Part shown: one piece after another, positions 1-5,218 of the stretch
Position numbering within the stretch: position 1 is the first letter of the stretch
Layout: every line of letters begins with the position of its first letter
Assembly: GCA_001800945.1 (NCBI GenBank)
Contig: MGWJ01000128.1
Coordinates: 1-5,218, forward strand
DNA from: Flavobacteria bacterium RIFCSPLOWO2_12_FULL_31_7
GTDB lineage: Bacteria > Bacteroidota > Bacteroidia > Flavobacteriales > Flavobacteriaceae
Length of the DNA: 5,218 nt
Direction: 5' to 3'
Notes under the pieces: generated by a model
What the model was told of the DNA's origin: nothing
Seen by the model: the letters and a program-made list of their open reading frames with translations, nothing else
Databases searched by the model: none
Program-made: the position numbers and the translations under genes

Positions 1-485
1 TTATTGTGTATAATGTTCCAGGAAGAACAGCGAGTAACATGTTGCCAAGTACAGTTGTTAGATTAGCAAATGATTTTAAAAATATTATCGGAATTAAAGA
101 AGCAGCTGGAGATATTGTTCAGGCTATGAAGTTAATTCAAACTAAACCAGAAGGATTTTTAGTAATTTCGGGTGATGATATGATTACCTTGCCAATGGTT
201 TTAGCCGGTGGAGCAGGAGTAATTTCTGTTATTGGAGAAGGTTTTCCGAAAGAATTTTCAGAAATGGTTCGCTTAGGGTTAAATAAAAAAGCAGTTGAAG
301 CATACAAAATTCACTATAAATTAGCAGATTCTATTGATATGATTTTCGAACAAGGAAATCCAGCTGGTATTAAAGAAGTCTTTAAACACCTAGGTTTATC
401 TGAAAATACAGTGCGTTTGCCTTTAGTAAATGTAGATGAAAATTTATCCGGAAGATTATCAGATTTCATTAAAAATTTAGGTTAA
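1..485 (+). CDS. dapA: 4-hydroxy-tetrahydrodipicolinate synthase, 3' part (5' end outside window)
   Basis: DapA condenses pyruvate with aspartate semialdehyde in the cytoplasm, the first committed step towards diaminopimelate and lysine. The window holds the last 160 codons (first whole codon at 3-5) of a protein usually near 290-295 residues, so the N-terminal half of the (beta/alpha)8 barrel is missing. Seen directly: the YNVPGRT motif with the catalytic Tyr (codon 9-11, E. coli Tyr133) and the carboxylate-binding Arg (24-26, E. coli Arg138); GIKEAAG with the Schiff-base Lys (96-98, E. coli Lys161); and GGAGVISV (207-230), close to E. coli GGHGVISV. The Tyr-Lys spacing is one residue longer than in E. 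coli. The GTG at 6 is an internal Val codon, not a start. It ends in TAA with no terminator hairpin after it. Related aldolases (NanA, KDG aldolase) share the fold, but the extended match to DapA makes this call firm. Confidence 0.95.
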   Translation, partial: IVYNVPGRTASNMLPSTVVRLANDFKNIIGIKEAAGDIVQAMKLIQTKPEGFLVISGDDMITLPMVLAGGAGVISVIGEGFPKEFSEMVRLGLNKKAVEAYKIHYKLADSIDMIFEQGNPAGIKEVFKHLGLSENTVRLPLVNVDENLSGRLSDFIKNLG

Positions 486-494
486 AAATCTTTT

Positions 495-525
495 TTTGTA
501 AAACATAAAAATATATCTACCTTTG
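495..525 (+). promoter_or_regulatory. Bacteroidota-type promoter for the bamD-recN operon
   Basis: TTTG at 495-498 (the end of a T-rich run from 491) is followed by 19 bases and then TACCTTTG at 518-525. This fits the Bacteroidota housekeeping sigma consensus (TTTG at -33, TAnnTTTG at -7) in both boxes and in spacing. Transcription would be expected to begin a few bases after the second box, near 529-533, giving a leader of about 40 bases before the bamD ATG at 572. It is the only promoter-like pair lying in an intergenic gap in this window. The start point is inferred. Confidence 0.8.
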
Positions 526-571
526 CCGTTGCTTTTTTAAAGTGCGTAAAAGGCATAACGTAATCATAAAT

Positions 572-1378
572 ATGAACAAATTTTTATATATACTTGTAGC
601 AATACTAACATTATCATCATGTAGTCAATATCAAAGAGCGATGAAATCTGATGATGTAGAATTCAAAACAAAAGTTTTTACTGCACAAATTGAAAAGAAA
701 AAGTATTCAAAAGCAATCAGATTGTTTGAACAATATGCTTCTTCATACCGAGGGAAACCTCAAGGTGAAAGCGCTTTTTTTAATTATGCGAAAGCATTAT
801 ATGCTACGAAACAATATATTACAGCAGCTTACCAGTTTGAAAGCTTTGCAAGTAGTTATCCAAAAAGTGTAAATGCAGAAGAAGCTTCATTTTTAGCGGC
901 AGAAAGTTATAGTAAAGTTTCGCCAATATACAGTTTAGATCAAGTTGATACAGATAAAGCTTTAAGCAAAATTCAAGTTTTCGCAAATAAATATCCGAAT
1001 TCTCAATATTTAGCTAAGGCTAATGAAATTGTGAAAGAATTAACTGAAAAATTAGAATTAAAAGCATACGAAATTGCTAAACAATATAATACAATTGGTG
1101 AATCAACAAGAGATTATAATGCAGCAATTAAAGCATTAGATAATTTTGTTTTTAATTATCCAGGTTCGAAATATAAAGAAGATGCTTTGTTTTACAAATA
1201 TGATTCGATGTATAAACTAGCCATAAATAGTATTCCTTCAAAAAAAGAAGAAAGATTAAATACGACTAAAACATATTATCACAATTTAATCAAATTTAAA
1301 GCAGACACTAAGTATTTAGAGAAATCTAACAAAATGCTTGAAACAGTAGAAAAAGAATTGAAACAATATACAAATTAA
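572..1378 (+). CDS. bamD: Outer membrane protein assembly factor BamD (TPR lipoprotein)
   Basis: BamD is the lipoprotein partner of BamA in the complex that folds beta-barrel proteins into the outer membrane; it sits on the periplasmic face. The 268-residue protein begins with a lipoprotein signal (MNKFLYIL, hydrophobic stretch 4-14) and a lipobox LSSC with the acylated Cys17 (codon 620-622). Ser18 and no acidic run after it suggest outer-membrane retention facing the periplasm rather than surface export. The rest is alpha-helical with TPR-like repeats, for example around 44-60 (KYSKAIRLFEQYASSY), 67-97, 104-141 and 166-197, each ending in an FxxxYP-type turn (SYPKS, KYPNS, NYPGS). The in-frame GTG at 542 would add ten charged residues before the signal and leave almost no leader after the promoter, so ATG 572 is chosen; it has A at -3 and -6. 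It is the first gene of the operon and lies 8 bases from the omega gene. Family assignment is from recall of flavobacterial BamD. Confidence 0.92.
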   Translation: MNKFLYILVAILTLSSCSQYQRAMKSDDVEFKTKVFTAQIEKKKYSKAIRLFEQYASSYRGKPQGESAFFNYAKALYATKQYITAAYQFESFASSYPKSVNAEEASFLAAESYSKVSPIYSLDQVDTDKALSKIQVFANKYPNSQYLAKANEIVKELTEKLELKAYEIAKQYNTIGESTRDYNAAIKALDNFVFNYPGSKYKEDALFYKYDSMYKLAINSIPSKKEERLNTTKTYYHNLIKFKADTKYLEKSNKMLETVEKELKQYTN

Positions 1379-1386
1379 TCATTATT

Positions 1387-1701
1387 ATGGATTTAAAGAA
1401 AACAAATGCTCCAGTAAACACAATAACTTACAACAAAAGTGTAATTGAAGAACCAACTGGAAATGTATATGAAGCAATTACTATAATAGCAAGAAGAGCT
1501 AATCAAATTAATGCTGAAATTAAAAAAGAATTATTAGATAAGTTAGATGAGTTTGCTACTTATAATGATAGTTTAGAGGAAGTTTTCGAAAATAAAGAAC
1601 AAATTGAAGTTTCTAAATATTACGAGAAATTGCCAAAGCCTCATGCTTTAGCAGTTCAAGAATGGTTAGATGACAAAATTTATCATAGAGATACTAAATA
1701 A
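1387..1701 (+). CDS. rpoZ: DNA-directed RNA polymerase omega subunit (Rpb6 family, Bacteroidota type)
   Basis: This is the small RNA polymerase subunit that clamps the end of beta' and helps assemble the core enzyme in the cytoplasm. The protein has 104 residues. Residues 26-41, NVYEAITIIARRANQI, align with E. coli omega NRFDLVLVAARRARQM, and KPHALAVQEWLDDKI at 84-98 aligns with KTTVIALREIEEGLI. Between these blocks lie 42 residues where E. coli has about 14; the extra part is charged and helix-like (KKELLDKLDEF, SLEEVFENKEQ). The N-terminal 25 residues do not resemble E. coli. Position directly before coaBC supports the call, because rpoZ-coaBC adjacency is also known in Bacillus. The start ATG 1387 has A at -3 and -6 and no Shine-Dalgarno; the gap to coaBC is 15 bases. 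Databases may list it only as an Rpb6 or hypothetical protein. Confidence 0.88.
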   Translation: MDLKKTNAPVNTITYNKSVIEEPTGNVYEAITIIARRANQINAEIKKELLDKLDEFATYNDSLEEVFENKEQIEVSKYYEKLPKPHALAVQEWLDDKIYHRDTK

Positions 1702-1716
1702 TTTAAACTTATATTA

Positions 1717-2928
1717 ATGTCTGTTTTAAACGGTAAAAACGTTTTGCTAGGTGTTTCTGGCGGAATTGCAGCTTATAAAACAGCCTCATTAGTAAGACTT
1801 CTTATAAAAGCAGGTGCACATGTACAAGTTGTCATGACACCTGCTTCTCTTGATTTTGTTACTCCGTTAACATTATCTACTCTTTCAAAAAATCCAGTTT
1901 ACAGTACGTTTTACAACGAAGAAGAAGCCAACGCTACTTGGAATAACCATGTAGAATTAGCACTTTGGGCTGATTTAATGCTTATTGCGCCTGCGACAGC
2001 AAATACCTTGTCAAAAATGGCCTCAGGAACTTGTGATAATTTACTTATGGCAACGTATTTATCTGCAAAATGTCCCGTATATTTTGCTCCAGCAATGGAT
2101 TTAGATATGTACATTCATCCTACGACAAAAATCAATTTCGATAAATTACAAAGTTTCGGAAACACTATAATTCCTGCTGAAAGTGGTGAATTAGCAAGTG
2201 GTTTAAGTGGTGAAGGTAGAATGGCGGAACCAGAAAATATCATTCAATTTATTGAAAAAGATTTAGAGAGTAAATTGCCTTTAAAAGGAAAAAAAGTCTT
2301 AATAACTGCTGGTCCAACTTATGAAGCTATTGATCCTGTTCGTTTTATTGGGAATCATTCTTCTGGAAAAATGGGGTTTGATATTGCTACAGCTGCTGCT
2401 GATTTAGGCGCAGAAGTAGTTTTAGTTTCCGGTCCTACGCATTTGCAAATGAAAAATAACTCGGTAAATTTAATCCGAGTAACTTCTGCAGATGAAATGT
2501 ATCAGGCTTGTCATCAGTATTTTGAAAATATGGATGTAGCTATTGCTGCTGCTGCTGTTGCAGATTATAAACCAAAAAATGTAGCACAACAGAAAATTAA
2601 AAAGTCAGAAGCTACGTTTACTATAGAATTGGAAAAGAATAAAGATATTTTACTATCTTTAGGTCAAATAAAAAAGAATCAATTTTTAATTGGTTTTGCT
2701 TTAGAGACAGAAAATGAGATTGAAAACGCAAAAATTAAAATTGAAAAAAAGAATTTAGATCTAATTGTTTTAAATTCTCTTAACGATACTGGAGCTGGTT
2801 TTGGAAAACCAACCAACAAAGTTACTTTTATCGATAAAGATTTTAATATATTTGAAAATCCTCTGAAATCTAAAGAATTAGTTGCTCAAGATATTGTTAA
2901 TCTAATTGTGAAAAAATATGCGAATTAA
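1717..2928 (+). CDS. coaBC: Bifunctional phosphopantothenoylcysteine decarboxylase / phosphopantothenate-cysteine ligase
   Basis: The cytoplasmic enzyme joins cysteine to 4'-phosphopantothenate (CoaB half) and then decarboxylates the product to 4'-phosphopantetheine (CoaC half, FMN-dependent) on the way to coenzyme A. It has 403 residues, a normal length. CoaC, about 1-187: GVSGGIAAYK (12-21), catalytic His78 in NHVE (E. coli His75), PATANT (92-97), APAMDLDMY (124-132) and the substrate clamp ELASGLSGEGRM (158-169). CoaB, about 190-403: ITAGPTYEAIDPVRFIGNHSSGKMG (196-220) with Asn213 matching E. coli Asn210, AAAVADYKP (278-286), KIKK (293-296) and NLDLIVLN (346-353). Odd: Asp128 and Ser161 stand where E. 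coli has Asn125 and Cys158; the alignment is gap-free with a constant offset of three. The protein is therefore intact but its decarboxylase site is non-canonical. The ATG at 1717 has no Shine-Dalgarno. The last 11 bases overlap the next gene. Confidence 0.96.
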   Translation: MSVLNGKNVLLGVSGGIAAYKTASLVRLLIKAGAHVQVVMTPASLDFVTPLTLSTLSKNPVYSTFYNEEEANATWNNHVELALWADLMLIAPATANTLSKMASGTCDNLLMATYLSAKCPVYFAPAMDLDMYIHPTTKINFDKLQSFGNTIIPAESGELASGLSGEGRMAEPENIIQFIEKDLESKLPLKGKKVLITAGPTYEAIDPVRFIGNHSSGKMGFDIATAAADLGAEVVLVSGPTHLQMKNNSVNLIRVTSADEMYQACHQYFENMDVAIAAAAVADYKPKNVAQQKIKKSEATFTIELEKNKDILLSLGQIKKNQFLIGFALETENEIENAKIKIEKKNLDLIVLNSLNDTGAGFGKPTNKVTFIDKDFNIFENPLKSKELVAQDIVNLIVKKYAN

Positions 2929-3802
2929 ATTTTTAATAGTATTTCTTTTAAGTGCTTTTTGTGTTTCTTCGCAAGAATTAAAAGCTACGGTTTCTATAAA
3001 CTCTGCGCAAGTTACTAATGTGAATCCGCAGATATTCAAGAATTTAGAAAAACAAGTTTTTGATTTTTTAAACAATACTAAATTTTCAGAGAAAGTTGTA
3101 AAACCTAATGAAAAAGTTAATTGTTCTTTTTTCTTTATCGTCAATAAATTTGAAAATAATAATTTCGAAGTGACGCTTCAAATTAATTCTACAAGACCAG
3201 TTTTTAATTCTACATTTTCATCTCCAATATTAAATATCAATGACAAAGATGTAAGTTTTAGATACGTTGAATTCGAAAACTTAATTTACGATCAAAACGC
3301 ATTTACTTCTAATTTGGTTTCTGTTTTGTCATTTTATGCCACTATTATTTTGGCTTCTGATGCGGATACTTTTGCAGATAAAGGTGGTTCAGAATTTTTA
3401 GAAAGTGCTTTAAATATTGCTAATTTAGCGCAATCTAGTGGTTACACAGGCTGGGTACAAACAGGTAAGAAAACAACAAGATACAATTTGATTTCAGATT
3501 TAATGTCTAATACTTTTGATGCGTACAGAGAAGCTTTGTATTACTATCATATTAAAGGTTTAGATGTTATGGCTGATGATTTAAAAACTGGGAAATTAGA
3601 AATTATTAACGCTATTGAAACTTTGCTAAGTTTACATAATGTAAGACCTAATTCACTTTTAGCCAGAACTTTTTTTGATGCTAAAACAGATGAAATTGTC
3701 AATATTTTTACTGGTGGCCCTGCCGTTGATGTGTCTAAAGTAAAAGATAATTTGGCTACAATTTCTCCGTTAAATTCTTCTAAATGGAATAAAATAAGGT
3801 AA
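2918..3802 (+). CDS. Exported DUF4835-family protein, function uncertain
   Basis: A 294-residue protein with a Sec signal peptide: MRIK, hydrophobic core 5-16, and a likely cleavage after Ser18 (CVSS then QE), so it should be periplasmic or envelope-associated. Cys15 follows Phe14 (SAFC), which is a poor lipobox, so a lipoprotein is less likely. Mature part: a beta-rich N-terminal region (21-115: LKATVSINSAQV, FEVTLQINSTRPVFNSTF), a short hydrophobic stretch at 133-146 (LVSVLSFYATIILA) that is probably a buried helix, and a mainly helical C-terminal half (155-260) with GYTGWVQTG (175-183) and YREALYYYHIKGLDVM (203-218). The overall pattern matches, from memory, the Bacteroidota family DUF4835. 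I recall some annotations naming it a PorD-like type IX secretion component, but nothing in the sequence proves that role. The start at 2918 overlaps coaBC by 11 bases, implying translational coupling; recN starts 1 base after its stop. A at -3 and -6 supports this ATG. Confidence 0.85.
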   Translation: MRIKFLIVFLLSAFCVSSQELKATVSINSAQVTNVNPQIFKNLEKQVFDFLNNTKFSEKVVKPNEKVNCSFFFIVNKFENNNFEVTLQINSTRPVFNSTFSSPILNINDKDVSFRYVEFENLIYDQNAFTSNLVSVLSFYATIILASDADTFADKGGSEFLESALNIANLAQSSGYTGWVQTGKKTTRYNLISDLMSNTFDAYREALYYYHIKGLDVMADDLKTGKLEIINAIETLLSLHNVRPNSLLARTFFDAKTDEIVNIFTGGPAVDVSKVKDNLATISPLNSSKWNKIR

Positions 3803-3803
3803 T

Positions 3804-5218
3804 ATGCTTTTATCTTTATCAGTTCAAAATTACGCTTTAATAGAACAGCTTAATATTAATTTTACCAATCAGTTTGCTACCATTACTGGAGAAACTGGTG
3901 CGGGAAAATCTATATTATTAGGTGCGTTGGGTTTAATAATGGGTAATCGTGCCGATTTGTCTTCACTTAAAGATAAAGAAAAAAAATGTGTAGTTGAAGC
4001 CAGTTTTGAAGTTTCAAAATACAATTTAAAACCCCTTTTCGAAGCCAACGATTTAGATTACGAAAATACTACTATAATTAGAAGAGAAATTCTGCCTTCA
4101 GGTAAATCACGCGCTTTCATTAATGATACGCCAGTGAATTTATCCGAACTTCAAATTTTAGCAGAAAATCTTATCGATATCCATTCACAACATCAAACTC
4201 GTGAATTGGAACAACAAAATTACCAGATTTCTATTTTAGATGCGATAGGTGCGAATTCAGAAAAATTGAGAGAATATTCACTATTAATTTCGGAATTCAA
4301 ACATAAGTCAAAAGAATTAGAACAGGCAATTGCAGATAAAAATACTTTGTTTACGGCTCAAGAATACAATTCGTATTTGTTGAATGAGTTGGAACAAATT
4401 GGTTTGCAACCGAATGAACAAGCTGATTTAGAAGAGGAATTATTAAGTTTGAATAATTCTGAGTTAATTAACGAAACTCTTAGTAAATTAGTTTCAAGTG
4501 CTAATGATGAGCAATTCGGATTTATAACTGCTTTGAAAGACTGCAAGAATGCTTTACATAAAATTGCTAATTTTTCTACGTCTTATTCAGAATTGTACGA
4601 AAGATTAAATTCATCGTTAATTGAATTGGAAGACATTGCAGATACGAGTTTTAATTTAGCTGAGAAAAATATTTACAATCCAGAACGACTAGAATTTATT
4701 TCTGGAAGATTACAAACGATTTACGATTTACAAAAGAAACACCAAGTTTCAACAATTGAAGATTTAATTGTTATTAAAAATCAATTGTCTGAAAAAGTAC
4801 TTTTAGTAGATAATTTAGATGAAAAAATTAATAAGTTAAATGCTTATTTAAGTGCGAAAACTAACGAATTGAATGCAATCGCCAAACAAATAACTGAAAA
4901 TAGGAGTAAAGCTATTCCAGTATTTATAGATAAAATTTCTTCTATTTTGTTTCAATTAGGAATGCCTGATTCGCAATTTAAAATGGAATTAATTCCTTCA
5001 AAACAATTTTTATCTAATGGTAAAGACGAATTAGAGTTATTGTTTTCTGCTAATAAAGGAACTTCTTTAGGTTCGTTTAAAAAAGTGGCTTCTGGCGGAG
5101 AAATGTCAAGAATCATGTTAGCCATAAAATCGGTATTGGCTGATTTTTCTCAATTGCCAACTATTTTATTTGATGAAATTGACACGGGAGTTTCTGGTGA
5201 AATCGCTTTAAAAATGGG
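3804..5218 (+). CDS. recN: DNA repair protein RecN, 5' part (3' end outside window)
   Basis: RecN is an SMC-like ATPase that acts early in double-strand break repair in the cytoplasm, holding DNA ends or sister chromatids together for RecA-dependent recombination. The window holds 471 codons, open to the edge, of a protein usually near 550 residues. N-terminal ATPase half: LSVQNYALIEQL (4-15) and Walker A GETGAGKS (29-36), then SGKSRAFIND (99-108) and a Q-loop-like LIDIHSQHQ (123-131). Residues about 150-370 are charged and leucine-rich with the heptad look of the coiled-coil arm. C-terminal ATPase half: ABC signature ASGGEMSRIMLAI (429-441) and Walker B TILFDEID (453-460, acidic Asp457 and Glu458), followed by TGVSG (461-465). 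The final helices and the switch His lie beyond the window. ATG 3804 gives the exact expected N-terminus and follows the preceding TAA by one base. No LexA-type box is apparent upstream, so expression probably follows the operon. Confidence 0.96.
   Translation, partial: MLLSLSVQNYALIEQLNINFTNQFATITGETGAGKSILLGALGLIMGNRADLSSLKDKEKKCVVEASFEVSKYNLKPLFEANDLDYENTTIIRREILPSGKSRAFINDTPVNLSELQILAENLIDIHSQHQTRELEQQNYQISILDAIGANSEKLREYSLLISEFKHKSKELEQAIADKNTLFTAQEYNSYLLNELEQIGLQPNEQADLEEELLSLNNSELINETLSKLVSSANDEQFGFITALKDCKNALHKIANFSTSYSELYERLNSSLIELEDIADTSFNLAEKNIYNPERLEFISGRLQTIYDLQKKHQVSTIEDLIVIKNQLSEKVLLVDNLDEKINKLNAYLSAKTNELNAIAKQITENRSKAIPVFIDKISSILFQLGMPDSQFKMELIPSKQFLSNGKDELELLFSANKGTSLGSFKKVASGGEMSRIMLAIKSVLADFSQLPTILFDEIDTGVSGEIALKM

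Noticed and set aside
484..498. A-run followed by T-run after dapA as an intrinsic terminator
   Set aside because: AAAAA-TC-TTTTT leaves a loop of only two bases and no GC stem. The T-run is better explained as part of the -33 region of the promoter.
542..571. In-frame GTG at 542 as a longer start for bamD
   Set aside because: It would put ten mostly polar or charged residues (MRKRHNVIIN) ahead of a complete lipoprotein signal peptide and lies almost on the expected transcription start. ATG 572 gives the normal family N-terminus.
690..872. 60-codon reading frame inside bamD
   Set aside because: It is a different frame of a well-supported gene, with no start context or recognisable protein features.
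1911..2114. Minus-strand reading frame inside coaBC
   Set aside because: It lies fully antisense to a conserved part of the CoaC domain and shows no recognisable domain.
2902..3144. Minus-strand reading frame across the coaBC/DUF4835 joint
   Set aside because: It is antisense to two supported genes, has no promoter or family resemblance, and its composition is that of a shadow frame.
4358..4546. Minus-strand reading frame inside recN
   Set aside because: It is antisense to the RecN coiled-coil region; its Ser/Leu/Asn-rich content reflects the complementary strand of Glu/Leu/Asn codons.
1..5218. Mobile elements, CRISPR repeats, tRNA/rRNA, riboswitches, long direct or inverted repeats
   Set aside because: Genes fill almost the whole window; the largest gap is 86 bases and is explained by the promoter and leader. 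No repeated units or structured RNA were seen by eye, though a covariance-model scan was not possible.

Overview
The window is an AT-rich (roughly 30% GC by eye), tightly packed, single-strand block of housekeeping genes. It looks like a member of the Flavobacteriaceae (Bacteroidota), probably Flavobacterium or a close relative. Four things support this: a Bacteroidota-type promoter (TTTG, 19 bases, TACCTTTG); the absence of Shine-Dalgarno sequences, with A at -3 and/or -6 of the start codons; TAA as the stop codon of all five genes whose ends are visible; and protein sequences that match, from memory, the flavobacterial versions of these families. The gene order dapA - bamD - omega - coaBC - DUF4835 - recN is also one I recall from flavobacteria.

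Layout: bases 1-485 are the 3' part of dapA (lysine/diaminopimelate synthesis). A gap of 86 bases holds the only clear promoter. Five genes then run in the same direction: bamD (572-1378, outer-membrane protein assembly lipoprotein), an RNA polymerase omega/Rpb6-type subunit (1387-1701), coaBC (1717-2928, two steps of coenzyme A synthesis), an exported DUF4835-family protein (2918-3802), and recN (from 3804, running off the right edge; DNA repair ATPase). Gaps within this set are 8, 15, -11 (overlap) and 1 bases, so they very likely form one transcription unit, with translational coupling at the last two joints. dapA may feed into it by read-through because no terminator is visible after it.

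The genes do not form one pathway. They cover cell-wall precursor supply, envelope assembly, transcription, cofactor synthesis and repair, as in a growth-linked housekeeping operon. I see no mobile element, CRISPR array, tRNA, rRNA, riboswitch, phage or defence gene, and no new system. The points most worth a second look are within proteins: the CoaC half of CoaBC has Asp and Ser where E. coli has the active-site Asn125 and Cys158; the omega subunit has an acidic insertion of about 28 residues; and the exported DUF4835 protein is poorly characterised.
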